A DNA stretch of 64,000 bases, taken from contig CM035415.1 of assembly GCA_020310875.1 (NCBI GenBank), positions 198,239,432-198,303,431 of the forward strand, in the 5' to 3' direction. The notes beneath the pieces were generated by a model. The model was given only the letters and a program-made list of their open reading frames with translations, was not told where the DNA came from and searched no databases. The translations under genes were made by a program, and so were the position numbers. Origin of the DNA: Ceratopteris richardii (Eukaryota > Streptophyta > Polypodiopsida > Polypodiales > Pteridaceae). Shown here one piece after another: positions 46,302 to 59,418 of the stretch. How positions within the stretch are numbered: the first letter of the stretch is position 1; each line of letters begins with the position of its first letter.

Positions 46302-46662
46302 ATGGCTGTACATTTCAAATTTAGGAGCGCTGTCGCTTTTGATTCTATATCTGTGGAGGGCAATGGCATCACCGTTTCCAATCTCAAAGACAAGATTATT
46401 GAACTGAAAAACCTTGGAAGGAGCACTAATTTCGATTTAATAATCACAAATGCTGACTCTGGAGAAGGTGCAATGATCAGCTGCATTTTACTTGAATAAT
46501 TTGCACGGATTGCTCCATTCCAAGCTTACTGGGATGTTTTTTTTCTTCCCATGTGTACATGGTTGGATTGCAGAATACACTGAAGACAATGCTCTTGTGC
46601 CAAAAAATACAAGCGTTATTATCAAGAGAATACCAGCAAGACGGCCTACTACGAGACTTCTT
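46302..46662 (+). CDS. DWNN-domain protein (RBBP6/PQT3-like ubiquitin ligase), first two exons
   Basis: Exon 1 (46302-46467) encodes MAVHFKFRSAVAFDSISVEG and continues LKDKIIELKNLG to NADSGE. Exon 2 (46574-46662) continues EYTEDNALVPKNTSVIIKRI. This is the DWNN domain, a ubiquitin-like fold found at the N-terminus of RBBP6 and plant PQT3-type proteins. Those are RING/U-box E3 ligases linked to mRNA 3' processing and stress response. The 106-bp intron has GT...AG ends and keeps the frame across a split Glu codon. The exon 2 end is proposed at CTT|GTAAAT; otherwise the frame ends at 46692. The CCHC zinc knuckle and RING/U-box that normally follow were not found in the window, so the gene is either continued beyond long introns or truncated. 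Confidence 0.75.
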
Positions 46663-48076
46663 GTAAATGAGTATCTTTCAAGCCCCATCTAAGGGAGGGA
46701 AACATTGTGGAACAATACCAGGGAATGAAGGGTTAGGTGTTAGAAGAGCCTTGCAACATATTGACAACGCTAATAACACAGTTTTTGAGGTTTCATGATT
46801 TCCATAGTGCTATGAATGTTTGAGCTTAGCTCTATATTAGATGGTTTAGTCTGGACTTGTTATCTCTGACTGTGCATTAGTAGCTTTTTTAATTTGGACC
46901 TGCCATTCATCTCATAGTGAATAGCTGCAGATGTGGTTTTGGAGAAATGACCATCACTTTCTGAATCTAGAGACATCAGATTACATTATCAATGTTTTGA
47001 ATTGACCTAGAAAAGTAGCTATTCAGTACAGAAAGGGATGGTGTTATATAAATATAAGTGTTATTCATCATAATTCTTCTCCCATATTTGATTCATTCAT
47101 ATGAAAAGGACATAATGAACTCATCAAGTGTTTAGAAAACAAGTAATTAACCAGATTTGGCGATGAAAGGATTATGTGATGATTTTCTGCATAAGTCATG
47201 AGAGTGACGGCAAATCATGTTAAGATTGTTTTCTTATCCTAGTGAGCATGTTTTGTTACTTGCATTCGTTGTTTGAATGTCTTGTATAGTTTGAGTGCAT
47301 GGAACTTGGCAAGATGAGTTCGTGGGATGGAGCTATGCTGGATCAGAATGCCAAGAAGTTGCAAAGATCATGTTAAGTTTGATGAATTATGACTTCTTTG
47401 TGAAATCCAACATGATCCATCTCTATATGTATCTCTCAAGGTTATGTCAAACATTAGATGGATATTCAAGAGGTATTATATGCGACAATTTTGAAGAATT
47501 TCAATGCAAGGTCTTGTCCATTAGGTTGTCTTGATTGTCGGAGTTCCACATGTGAATCATATCTCAAACACATGAAAAAACTAAAGATTGAAAAAATATA
47601 GTTGGAAACACCACACACAAACACATGAGGAACATCAAAATTGGGAAAGAAGGTATAGGTGATAGGTGTATCGTGCAATATGTGTAAACTCTTCTAGAGT
47701 TTGGAATTCAAAGAATTGAAACTTGACGATGGCCTTGATGACCAAAGTTTTGAGGATTTGGAGCAAATGGAATCGCAAGTGTCATCATTTTATCATGAGT
47801 TGATGCTCAAAATCTAGATATAAGTAGAATTTGAACTACAAAGTTTAAGCAAATAATTAGCTGTTATGTACGAAGTAGAATCACAAAAGGTAGATAGTAG
47901 AAAACACAAAGACCATAAAGTAGATGAAGATTGAGGCTAGGCCTCACCAAAACTCTCGCTACTTATGTCACATGTCTCGTTTCATGAATCATGATCATGA
48001 TCTTCAAAAGGTGCCTCTTTCTCATTGTCACTAATATCTTGACATGGAATTGATAAAGGTGGATGATTGCACATGG
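46663..48076. other. intron-like or intergenic sequence
   Basis: AT-rich sequence with only short frames. If the DWNN gene is intact, this is the start of a very long intron. I see no exon with a convincing product. Confidence 0.4.
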
Positions 48077-49640
48077 TGTTGGAAATGAACCCATATTTAC
48101 AGATATTTTCAAGGTCAAAGGCCAGTCAACATGTGGTCAATTTTGGGTCAAAATACACAGTTTTTTTAACACATATTTGGAAAGTACTACTCAAGAGCTA
48201 TCCAATGATATATTATATGTTCAATTTGAAGGAGATTTGATAGGTCAAAGTTGAAATTAAAAGTCAGAATAAGCATGCCACATGTCAACATCCGGTGGAT
48301 TAGATCCAATGGACCAAAATTGACATAAAAAATAATTAAGAAAACATAATAAAATACCTGAAAAAGCATTTCCATGATTTCCAGCGAAAATCACAGAAGT
48401 TTGTTTTTTGGCTTTTTTCCTTGCATTTCGAAGTGCGTTTGGATTAGAAACTTGTGGATATATAAAGAGTACCTAGAGGGCTCTTAAAATCATATTTTCT
48501 TCTAGCTCTTCCATCTCTTCGAGTGCTTGAGGATATTTTTGTAAGTATTCTTTGTCTCTTAGGGTTTTATTTTTGGAGTTGACTTTGATCCTTTGCATAT
48601 CTCTTGTGTACATTGTCGCTATTGCCTCCCTCTCTATTTTCTCTCTCTATATTGATTGTGGGCCTTAAAAACCAACAATTCGCATAAGAGGTGTGTTTGA
48701 GAGTGTTTCAAGAGACTTTACTTGAGCATAGTGACTATCTTAAGTTAGAGATATGGTAATGAACTCCATGGTCCCCGTAGAAAGATTCAAGGGTAAGAAA
48801 TTTCACACTTCGCAAACAATGCTTCAATATTATCTCATGATCATTGATGTATGGGATGAAGTTGAAGCTGAAGTTAGAAAGACTTGAACATGGAGGTACT
48901 AGACTATTTAGAGCGACTATTTAGAGCTGCAGCACATGACTACTATTTGAAACAAGCTTAACAAGCTCAAAATGCTCCCTTATCATCATTTGTCATAGAG
49001 GACTAAGATGTACATGAAATTGAATAGGCATATTTGAGATTGTGTAAGCAAAGCCTTCAATGTTTACTAATGTTATTGAATCAAGTCCTTGTGCTTATTG
49101 TTATTCGTACAAGCAAATGTACGATCAAAACTCAGTGGAGATATTATCAATGAAGCTTTTCTTGCAAGCTATGTCATGGGAATGCACCATTATTGAAGTA
49201 CAAAATAGAATATACCAGTGAAGCACGAGGTTGCGAATCATTAACTTTTTTTAACTTTGTAATAATCATTTAATATGCATCATTAATTGCATTCATATTC
49301 TCTAAATCAATTTTTGAACTAGAAGCATCATGTTAATTTTTGGTCTTCAATCGATTTGCCATATTCTTTTTGATCGCTCTTCTCCTAGGTTTTTTTCCTC
49401 ACAATTTGAAATAAAGCAATCAAATTTCTTGCAATGGAAGCAAATGCTTCTTTCTGTTTGTTGGGGTTGTGAACCTTGACTAGAACTTGATGAACAAATT
49501 GATTTCTTACTTTGAGTAGCCTTGGACTTTGCTTTCCATTATTTAATGCTTCGAGAAAGTATACTTTACGTAGGATAAGATCTAGGAGCCGAATTCTATC
49601 TAGCTTGCACTATAAAGCACATAAAGCACTATAATGATTG
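48077..49640 (+). mobile_element. old copia-like LTR and gag remnant
   Basis: A 601-bp LTR-like segment runs from TGTTGG (48077) to CCAACA (48677), with a TATA-type GGATATATAAAGAG near 48453. It contains the 26-bp box shared with three other LTRs in the window (48177-48202). Beyond it, VERFKGKKFHTSQTMLQYYL near 48780 resembles the start of a copia gag. Everything after that is too decayed to assign. It is heavily broken and old. Confidence 0.55.
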
Positions 49641-49661
49641 GGCTCCCATCATCGTCCGTTT

Positions 49662-50460
49662 TGGTGTTGGAAACAATATCACATTGAGGACATAAAACCC
49701 TATTTCCAGCAAACCCTAATTTCAGGTCGCTATTTTCCAGAAATGGCTTTGGTCAAAGATGGTCAAAATTATTATTGTCGATACAAAGTTCTTCTCAGTT
49801 TGCATACAAGATGCTCTTTCCGAGGGATGACATATCCTTCTGGCTGTTTCATGTACAATTCTTCATCAAGATCACCAGGCAAGAATGCTGTTTTTATATC
49901 CATTTAGAAAAATGCCAAGTGCAAGGCATAAGAGCAAACAAAAGATGCAGGTGATCATTTTCACCGTATGATAGAATACTTCTTGGAAATCAATGCCCTC
50001 TTTCTAAGCATATCCCTTTGCAACCAATCTTGCCTTGTCCTTGGATTCCACATCAACAATTTTGATTTTGTACGCTCACTTGTTGGGAATAGTTTTCCAA
50101 CCCTTGGGCAATCTAACCAAATCCAAAGTATCATTTGCATGCAAGGCCTTTATGTCTTCTAGCATGGGGAACTCTCACGTCTTGTGCTAGTATAACTTTG
50201 CCTCTTATATGTAAGAGGTTCACCCTCATTTGATAGCATAGTATATTGCAAGGAGGGGACCTATTCATTGGTTTTTTTAAAGCGTGAAGATCTTCTTACT
50301 CATTGATCAACACTTTTTGTTTTCTGACCTACATCAGGGGGTATGATGACTTCATCATCGTTTAGGGCTTGCTGCATGTCATTCGGGCCCTATTCTCAGC
50401 ATGCATAGATGGCCACATAGTTCCTTTAGGACCCTCATTATGTTGTCCAATATTCTTTGG
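49662..50460. mobile_element. LTR fragment plus decayed copia reverse-transcriptase remnant (- strand)
   Basis: TGTTGGAAACAATATCAC at 49662 looks like an LTR start on the + strand. From about 49790 to 50220 the sequence corresponds, on the - strand, to the part of copia reverse transcriptase that copies A and B carry at QLDIKTAFLNGDLHEEVY. The likeness is clear at the nucleotide level (TTCTTCATCAAGATCACCAGGCAAGAATGCTG region) although little reads as protein. It is a very decayed fossil that adjoins the next LTR. Confidence 0.5.
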
Positions 50461-50467
50461 TTCAAAA

Positions 50468-51511
50468 TGTTGGAAGTGTAGTAGGCCCAAATAATTATCA
50501 CAAGTTAATCCAGGATCTTTCCAACACTTAGAACTTTAGTACATAACACACCTCGACAAAATCAAATGAGATTAATGACAATAGAATAGAGAGAACACAC
50601 TTATAAAAGTGTAGGATGTAGCAGTTTAATGATAACTACATACGAATTAAATGCAAAATGTCAATATACAATGTGTGTAATGATAGAAAACTGAATATAG
50701 GCGTAAGGTACAGAAAGTAGAGAGAGTGCCTAAGAGGTATTCTGTGAGAGAATATGTACGGTTCAAAATAGCTATCACAACAAACCTTAATTTGAAATTA
50801 GGTATTCTTTGATGTTGAGCAGTAGCTATGGAATCTTCTCGTGTTGAAGTGGTAGGTAAAGACTTGGTACTGCAGCAACACCTGAAGAAACCCTAAATTA
50901 ATAAGCTTATACTCATGAGATCAGCAAACACACTTGAAAATGTGAAGTAGATGAAGGGTAGCTGCCAAAAACTCCTTCAAATTTGCATAATATACTCTTC
51001 CAAGAGTCCTCCTAGCTCAAAACCCTAGAGCTTGTACATGAGAGAGCTCATGAATTGGTGATCATAATGGCTGAATACCTCCTCTATTTATAATGCGAAA
51101 GTCTGCCTCGAAAAGTGTGAAAGCCAAATAAAAAGGCCCTACACGGAAATTGTGGCGAAAATTTCAAAATCTAACTATTTGCTTTGATTTTTGGTCGATT
51201 ATGCTTTTTTTATATTGCTTTTGGTTAGTTGAATCTAAACCATTGATTTGTTATGCTTTTGGTACTTGAAATCCTCACCATCAGTTCATTTGAGTTGAAA
51301 AACAACTTAAGGCAGAATTTAGGGTTTGACTTTTAATAGGGTTTTAGGTGTCAAATATTGAATTTCTATATACCACAAGCTCTCGGAGAGTACTATCCAA
51401 TGAGCCAATAATAATTTTTTGACCATCTTTGATCAAAATTTGACTAAGCATCAAAATTAGGGTTGCTTGAATTTTGGCAATTTGAAGGCATTTTGACATT
51501 ATTTTCCAATA
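50468..51511 (-). repeat. LTR of the old copia remnant
   Basis: It aligns over its whole length, in reverse complement, with 60918-62004. Shared words include CAAGCTCTAGGGTTTTGAGC and the end GGGCCTAC..CACTTCCAA. Confidence 0.78.
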
Positions 51512-53260
51512 ATCCTCCCCTCAATGTCATAATGGCATAAGATTCAATAATCTCTATAACTTTTGATGTCAGTCTCTAGATAATGCTCAGGTAAATATAT
51601 TTGCCACATTCTCACTTGTAAGTACATAAATTAGCTTAATATGCTTTTTAGATATGTGTTTTCGAATTTAATGATAATGTACTTCAATACGCTTTGTCCT
51701 TGCTTGATGAACAAGATTCTTTGCTATAGCAATGACACTTTGTCTCTGTCTCAAAATATCTGCACAGGAAGATGAACATGAACATCAAGATAACTTAGAA
51801 TTTTCTGCAACCAAATAGCTTCAAGTGTAGCTGTAAAGGGAGCCTTATACTCTCCTTCACTTGAAGATTAGCTATTGTTGTTTATTAGGAAGCCATGAGA
51901 TAAGGCATTCTTGAGCATAAAAACAATAGCCACTTGTATTTCTTCTTGTGTCTTTATCACCTACACAATTAGAATTTGCAAAACTTTAGAAGATAAAATG
52001 CGGCAACTTTGAAAATACCATTGCATAGTTCATAGTCTCTTTCAAAGTTTTATTTTTTTTTAATTGTTTCCCAATGAATTTTAAGAGATTTGTGCATTAA
52101 TCTTGACACTTGAGAAACTGCAAACTCAATATCTGGACAAGTATTACATATATAGATCAAGTAAATCAAGCATCCAACCACAACCCGCTCGACACATTAG
52201 CATAAAAGTAGCATCAAAAGGTTCTGAATCTACTTTTGCTTGTGATTACACATTATCATCCATAGGTGTATGCATAGGTTTACAATGTGTCATATCAAAT
52301 ATTTATATAAGTCTCTAAATGTACTTTTGTTGTTTCACATAGATACATTCATTCTTGAAATTGAATTCAATGCTAAAATAATAATGTAAAATACAAAGAT
52401 CGTTAATATCAAATCTGTGCTTAAATTGTGACTTGAAGAATTGAAGTTTTGAGTCCTTAGGACCTATCATAATCATATCATCGACATAAATGATGATGAT
52501 GATCAAGGCATGTGTCTGTGACCTAACATAGAGGGTAGGAGAAGCTTTAGAGTTTTCAAAGATATAAGTGAATCTTTTCATACTAAGCCCTTGGTGCTTG
52601 CTTCAAACCATGAAGAGCTTTAATAAGCTTGCAAACTAAGTGTTCTTTATCTGGTTCTTTGAAACTTTTTGGTTGTTGAACATAAACATCTTCACGTAGA
52701 TCACCGTTAAGAAAAGCTATCTTCATATCTAAATGGTATAAATGAAATAAGAGAGAGAACTATCCTGACCATGGTCATTCGAGAAGTAGGTGCAAATGTT
52801 CCATCATAGTCTATACCTTTCTTTTGTGCATAACCTTTGACTACTAATGTGGCTTTGTATTTGTCAATTGGACTATCTTTTTTTTTGATCTTGATGGTCC
52901 ACTTAACACCAATAGCTTTCTTACCTTGTGGTAACTCATAAAGCTTTCCATGTTTGATTCTTATGAATAGAATCAATCTCCTCTTAATCTTCCAAAGAGG
53001 ACTTTGTGATGCATCTTTGATACTAGCTGGTTCATTCTCAACTCAAGTTAATGCAAGAATGTTATGAATCTCAAAATGTTCATAATTCATCTGAATTGCA
53101 TGATCTTTCTTTATTAGTCTTCTTGTACCACTATCCTGCATTATTTGTAAAAGCTACTCTGGAAGTGACTTGAAAACTAGTGTAACATCTTGTTTTTTTG
53201 GGTCTCTTTCCTCTCGAGCTCTTGAAGTTTCTTCAACTTCATAAGTTGGTAAATCAAGAG
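50468..53260 (-). mobile_element. old copia element remnant with 3' LTR (- strand)
   Basis: A 1044-bp LTR (50468-51511, ends TGTTGGAA/TTCCAATA) is adjoined by a purine tract read on the - strand as TTGAGGGGAGGATT. Inward, at 52315-52976, are copia reverse transcriptase words: ELPQGKKAIGVKWTIKIKKK, KGYAQKKGIDYDGTFAP and IYVDDMIMIGP. RNase H traces lie at about 51780-51880. The integrase and gag regions are not recognisable. Broken in many places and old. Confidence 0.78.
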
Positions 53261-53379
53261 GTGATGTAGGAATAGAAGATGTTGATCAATTCGGTGTGTG
53301 CCATTCGGTGCGTACCGAAATATCCGGTTCTCCATGATTTTTCTGCCGAAAAAATTCCAGAAGTTAAAAAAACCCTCGA

Positions 53380-53868
53380 TTGGCTGCATTCACATTCTCT
53401 CAAGTCTCTTCCGCGCGAGAGTTCAGCCTTGCTCCCTTGCTCCCTTGCTCCCTTGCTCCGCAGAGTGGCACACACTTGCAGCTTGCTCCAATCCCCTTGA
53501 GGTCCACACACCCTCTTTCTTCAGCTTTCCACACACGTGACACCTTAAGGCTTGTGGTCTTTGCTTTTTCCTCCATTATGCCTCGTACTATTTCCCACCT
53601 TTGGGCCCTTCACACGTCAAGCCATGAATTGGTAAATGCTAATGTTTCTGGCTCGGGAACACGGAGGTGGGTGTGTAAGTATCGTGCAAAAACATTTAGC
53701 ACAACTACATGTCTCATTCGACACCTTAAGGCTTGTGGTCTTTGCTTTTTCCTCCATTATGCCTCGTATTATTTCCCACCTTTGGGCCCTTCACACTTCA
53801 AGCCATGAATTGGTAAATGCTAATGTTTCTGGCTCGGGAACACGGAGGTGGGTGTGTAAGTATCGTGA
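53380..53868 (+). pseudogene. BED-type zinc-finger fragment of a hAT transposase, tandemly duplicated
   Basis: The translation RRWVCKYRAKTFSTTTC followed by LIRHLKACG has the layout of the BED zinc finger at the N-terminus of hAT transposases (compare HHWTCKYCGKRYTSGATRLI in the hAT at 55.6 kb). The second Cys of the CxxC pair is Arg here, so the finger is unlikely to bind zinc. A 181-bp unit is duplicated head to tail: CACCTTAAGGCTTGTGGTC starts at 53541 and again at 53722. No rest of a transposase follows. A short TTGCTCCC repeat lies at about 53431-53458. Confidence 0.6.
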
Positions 53869-54099
53869 ATGTGACCTCTTAGATAATAAGAACATCTACA
53901 AAATATGTGTGATTGCTTTTGGAGTCAAATAGAACTGATATGGACTCTCTTGAAGCTAACTTCTTTTTGTTCATGTATTCAACAAGCATCTTACAATTGT
54001 GTTTTTTTTAGGGACTGCGAAACAATGAATTGAGCTTGACTTGTGTCTGTCATGTTCTTCTTATCTTTCTATATGTTGCTTTTAAGGACCATAATCACT
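53869..54099. other. short spacer
   Basis: No convincing gene or repeat was recognised. Confidence 0.4.
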
Positions 54100-54952
54100 A
54101 TAGAGCCAAAAATGAAATACATGTGAGAGAATAGTCAAAGTCATAGAGAGATGGAGCAAATCTCCACATATGTGCCATATATTCCAAAACATGATGCATA
54201 TGAATGTTATAAAGGATCATAAAAATATGCATAAAAATGCACATAATGGTGCATATCTTCACAACTTTACAATCTCCATATGTAGAAGATGATCTCTTCC
54301 AAGTGTAAATAAGCTTCAAGTTTGTTCTCCTTGTGATTGAAGAAGAGACACAAACCCTAGTTGCTTCCCTCCTTGTTGAAGAAGGAGAAAACCCTAAATC
54401 CAATTCCACCAAGGTTGAAGAGAGAGCTCCATAGCCTAGCTCCAAGCTGAGTATCCAAAAGATGATGAAAAGAGTGGCCAAAGCTATGTCTTTATAATAT
54501 ATATAGACTAGCTAAAACATGCCTTTCGAAGTGTGAAAAAACTCAAAAAGCAAGGTTCTGTAATTTTCGAAAACCCTAATTTCGAAAATGATGGAAATTC
54601 TAATTTTGGGTTTTTTAATAATTCTTGATATTGTTTGGGTCAAAATTATATGGTATATTGCTTTTCACTTTTAAAAGGTGCTTTTCACACATAAAAAGTG
54701 TTCTTCACATAAATTTTAGGGTTTGACTTTTGAGCCCGAAAATTTGTCCCAAATGTTATGTGTCATATATCATGTGAAAGCTCTTAAAGAGTACTATCCA
54801 AATGTGAAGTAAAAAATCCTTGCAAAATTTGATTATTTTGACTATATTTTAGCTTGATTTGACCAAGTTTGACTTTACCCAAAAGCTGATCTTCTTTGCA
54901 ATTTTCGTGAAGAATATGTGCAACCCTCATGCGGAAGGTTACTATTTCCAAC
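54100..54952 (-). repeat. LTR-like segment of the same copia group
   Basis: On the - strand it starts TGTTGGAAATAG at 54952 and carries the 26-bp box (54776-54801). The far end is not defined (placed near 54100). It could be the partner LTR of the 50.5-kb remnant or a separate solo LTR; the two are strongly diverged. Confidence 0.5.
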
Positions 54953-55305
54953 AGTGACATGTTATGGAATGGTTTGGATGCCATTTGAAACTGAAGCGAA
55001 AACCTTTAGCCAAAATATCTTTACATCCAAATGGTAAAAAGTGGAAAATGATAAGCTAACGAATACAACTTTCAACAAACGAAAGGGCGATGATGAGAAA
55101 ACAATTACAAAAGAAATGATGTTTATGATGCTAAATGATGAAGGAAAATAGTGATTAAGAGCTCTTTTATTTGAAAGATGTGAAATGGGAGGAAGAGAGG
55201 GAAAAAAAACTACTTGATAATTTTGAAGATGTTAGGAACAAAAATTCAAAAGGAAATGCTTCCAAAAGAAAAACCTATGCTCTGCAACCTCTGCTACCAT
55301 GTTGA

Positions 55306-55382
55306 AATCGTACGTAGTTGGTACTCGTACGCGTACGAGTCAAATCGTACGTACGAGTCCTATCGTACGTACTCGTACGAAA
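55306..55382. repeat. left subterminal CGTACG palindrome cluster of the hAT
   Basis: Several overlapping copies of ATCGTACG, CGTACGAG and TCGTACGTAC lie in about 75 bp. hAT transposases commonly bind short repeated subterminal motifs, so these are candidate binding sites. Confidence 0.65.
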
Positions 55383-55652
55383 ATCAAAAAAATTTACTTA
55401 CTCGGCTTTTGACGCGTGAAACGGTTCATTTGAACCTTCTCGCTCTCGGGTTTTTGGCTCCCGCGCTTCGACTGTGTGCTTTTTGCTGATTTGAGGTGGT
55501 CCTACACCTCCTCTTTACCCTCCTAAGCTTCTCTAAAGCCTACCTAGGGTCCTCCCTCATCTTGCCGATCATTCCATTTATCTCTTTTAGCATTCCAAGC
55601 TTCACACACACCACATTTTACTTTATGTGCAACCCTTAATTGTCCAATAGCA

Positions 55653-58600
55653 ATGGTGAAAGATAAACATGAAGCTTTCACTCTCCATTGCATTGGTGTT
55701 GAAAAGGACACCAAGAAGTCCAATTCACACCATTGGACATGCAAATATTGTGGAAAGAGGTACACTAGTGGAGCTACAAGGCTCATACAACACCTCACAA
55801 AGGTTGGCGGGCAAGTGGCGGCATGCAAAGAAATACCGGACCACATTGCCAATGATATTAGACGTAAGCATTTGGGCCTTTCATCCGGTGGCCCTTCACA
55901 TGTAAGAGGGTATAATGCTTCTCCTCCTCAACCATCAACCCACTCAAATGTCCCTGAAACATCACAAGATGCCCAATCACATTTTCAAGCATCAAATACA
56001 CCAAATATTTTACAATCACCAACGGTGAGAACTTCTACATATCAAAGGCAAGGTGAATTAGGAGATGCTCCGAGGCATACGAGGACATCTCTCACATGGC
56101 TCAAGGAGAAGCAAAAGATCGCGGATTCGGAGATCACAAAATTGGTAATTCTAGAAAATTTATCTTCTAATCTTTTGAATTCAAAGCAATGGAAGGCTAC
56201 TGTGAAGGCAATCTCAGAGGTAGGCCCATGTCAAGGATGGACGGGGCCTTCTTATTCAGATTTAAGAAGAAGAAAAATTGATGAAGAGAAGAAGAAAATT
56301 GATCTCTCTCTTCTTCCTATGAGAGAGAAATGGTCTAGATATGGATGCACGATCCTCTCCGATGGATGGAGAGATAGAAAGAATAGGAGCATGATTAACA
56401 TTCTTGTATCATGCCCAATTGGTACATTTTTTCTACGTGCGGTAGATGTGGGCAAAAAAGGCAAGAAGACCACCAGAGCTTTCATATATCGGCACATCAA
56501 GAAAGCAATAGAGGAGGTAAAATCTTTAATTTTGTTTGTTATTTTTGGATTTTTTTTTTTTTCAGCTTTTTTCATTAATGATCATTGATAATATATTATA
56601 TATGCATAGGTGGGAGCGGAAAATGTTGTGCAAGTTGTAACCGACAATGCGAGCAATTGTCGGCATATGGGAAAGCTCTTAGAGGAAGAATATAAGCATA
56701 TTGTATGGACTCCTTGTGCTACACATTGCCTTGATCTATTGATGGAGGATACAGGTAATTCTATTTTTTATGTAAAGTTTTTAAAATTTATCATGCTTCA
56801 TGAATCATGTAGATCTAGTATCCACATGTGCACATGCATGCACACGTGCATGTGCATGTGCATGTGCATGTGCATGTGCATGTGCATGTGCATGTGCATG
56901 TGCATGTGCATGTGCATGTGCATGTGCATGTGCATGTGCATGTGCATGTGCATGTGCATGTGCATGTGCATGTGCATGTGCATGTGCATGTGCATGTGCA
57001 TGTGCATGTGCATGTGCATGTGCATGTGCATGTGCATGTGCATGTGCATGTGCATGTGCATGTGCATGTGCATGTGCATGTGCATGTGCATGTGCATGTG
57101 CATGTGCATGTGCATGTGCATGTGGCATGTGCATGTGGCATGTGTCAATATGTTTCTGGCTTTCATGGATCATTATCATGATGTATGTGTGGATGTTTCT
57201 ATTTGCAGGGAAGCTTTCATGGGTAAAGGCTTGCACACAAAAAGCCTCTAGCATGGTGACATTTTTCACACAGAAAGGGAAAGTGTTATCCATGTTTAGA
57301 TAGCATAGTAAACTTGAAATCAAAAAGCCCGCTACCACTCGCTTTGCATATGTGGATTGTGCTTTCACTCCTTCTTGAGGTCAGAATCCCTCTTAGACAG
57401 TGGTCTCTCCTCTATGGAATGATTGGGATGAGAGCTCATTGGAAGAATCAAAGAGCATGTAGAGGCTATGCTTGGATGAGGAGTTTTGGGAGAATGTGAA
57501 AGCTGTCTTAAATATTTTGACACCTATTTATAGAGTTTTACGCATGACAGATTGTGAGGGTGCCACATTGGGGCTCCTCATACATATGATGAGGAGAGCC
57601 ATAGATGATATTAGGGCAGCCACTCTTGTCACTACGGAGCAAGTCAATGAGGTGCTTGAGGTAAGAAATATTGTCATTTGTAAATTACTAAATTGAAAAG
57701 CATGTTGCATTCCTTAATTGATAATTTTGAAGCACTTATAAGCTATTTCTTTTTTCATTAGGTTACATTGAGGAGATGGACATGGATGCATAGACCCATT
57801 CATGGATTTACGGGTCTATTGCATCCTGCATTTAAAAGCCCCGCGCTATATACAGATATCGAGTTACTTTCAGATAGACTTTCATACATGTCACGTGTTA
57901 TTCTCTCTCACTTGCATAATGAGATGTTAGAGGAGATCAGTTGTTACTTGGATGAGAGAGGAAACTCGGCATTCACATTCCCTTCATGTTGGAATAGGGC
58001 TTCGATGGCGAAGCCTCTTTTTTGGTGGCAGAATTTTGGATTCAGCTTCTCCACTTTATCTACATCTGCTATTAGGGTTCTCTCACAGGATTGCTCATCC
58101 GGAGCCTGTGAGAGAAACTGGAGTGCCGTTTCTCTTATTCATACAAAAGTAAGGAATAGACTTAGCCCTGAGCAGATGGAGAAGTTGATTTACTGCCGTA
58201 CTAACTTGAGGATGTTGGAGAACATACCAAACATGGAGACATTGAAGCAAGTAAGTGTAATTTAATTTTTATATATAAATTATACATTATAAATTATAAT
58301 GTATGAATTTTTAATGACTATCTGAAATTTCTTTTTATTTTAGGTTGATGTAGATACATTTTGGCCATTATTGAGCACCATGCCTCGCCCAGGAGATGAG
58401 ATGCATGAGGATGATGAGGACTTCCTATTTGCTGAGCTTTATAGAGAGCTATCCTCTATAGATGTGAGGCAAACTCGGAGCCGTACCAGTACCAGTAGAG
58501 GCATCAGAGTGGTCCGTGGGAAGGGCTTGATCATTCGACGTGGATCGAGTTCCACCAGTATGCATGGAGAGGAGGCCGGTACGAGCAGAGCACCCCTACA

Positions 58601-58772
58601 TACAGCCACATATATGAGGAGGACGATCTTACCTGCTCGACATCATTCCTCTCAGTTTGATGATGAGGGGAATATTATTAGTCCCATAGAGAGTCCAATG
58701 TCATCTACTTATGAGATGACATCAGAGGATTCTTTAGATGAGCCAGGTGACTCTGATGATGACATTGAGTGA
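55653..58772 (+). pseudogene. hAT transposase gene, five exons, inactivated in exon 3
   Basis: Proposed exons: 55653-56516, 56610-56754, 57209-57660, 57762-58250 and 58344-58772, all with GT-AG introns that keep the frame. Exon 1 has a BED zinc finger (Cys30, Cys33, His47, Cys58) and the start of DUF659, with ILSDGWRD near residue 235. Exon 2 holds VVTDNASNC and CATHCLDLL. Exon 4 holds SSGACERNWSAVS and the hAT dimerisation region. The three catalytic acidic residues expected for hAT (Asp in SDGW, Asp in TDNA, Glu in CERNW) are all present. Exon 5 is an acidic, Ser-rich tail. Exon 3 carries four in-frame stops (57301, 57376, 57394, 57460), so no full transposase can be made. Confidence 0.85.
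56846..57124. repeat. (GTGCAT)n hexanucleotide microsatellite in hAT intron 2
   Basis: About 46 uninterrupted GTGCAT units occupy 279 bp of the 454-bp second intron (56755-57208). The repeat is a strict purine-pyrimidine alternation. The Met-Cys, His-Met and Cys-Ala frames across it are artefacts of the repeat. Confidence 0.97.
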
Positions 58773-59418
58773 TCATTGATGATCATGATTCATGATTCAT
58801 ATGTATTGTGATTTATGATATATCATTTGACATTTATGACATTATGATAGTTTGCATTTTTTTTTATGATTGTGGTCCGTGGACATTAGTGATTATAATT
58901 TATTGATGACTCATGAGTCATGAGTTATGATTGATGATGATGATGTATTATAATTTGTGTGACTCAAGGCATGTGCCATGATTATAAGTTATAATTTATA
59001 TATTTTGATTGAAACTTTGAAGTTTGATTGTTGATCATTGACACCATTATTGCACATAGCATGCTACACAAGTGATGATGCATAAATTACAATGCACATG
59101 TGAGTCCAAAGTAGTGAAATAAATGATGCACGATTTGAATGGTAAATGCACATTGCCTAATGCACAATGCACAAAATGCAAATTAGTAAAATTGCATTGC
59201 ATAAATGATAATGTTAACATTACACATTTTGTCATTGTCTGAATCATAGATGCACATTGCGCATGCGGCATAACTTACATGCGTCATGTATATATGACAT
59301 ATATATTATGGAGATATTTCACATCCATCTTTACTAGATTAGCTATGTATATATGGATTTTACATATAGCTTATAAAATTTCAAAAAAAAAAATTAAAAA
59401 AAGAGGAAAAAAACATTT
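58773..59418. other. non-coding 3' part of the hAT
   Basis: AT-rich, with many overlapping ATGATCATGA and TGCACA words. No gene seen. It probably holds the transposase terminator. Confidence 0.5.

Noticed and set aside
46302-46499. A 65-residue single-exon protein
   Set aside because: The DWNN domain continues after a 106-bp GT-AG intron, so the last ten residues of this reading are intronic.
56610-57368. Long frames of Met-Cys, His-Met, Ala-Cys or Val-His repeats on both strands
   Set aside because: They are the six readings of the (GTGCAT)n microsatellite within a hAT intron.
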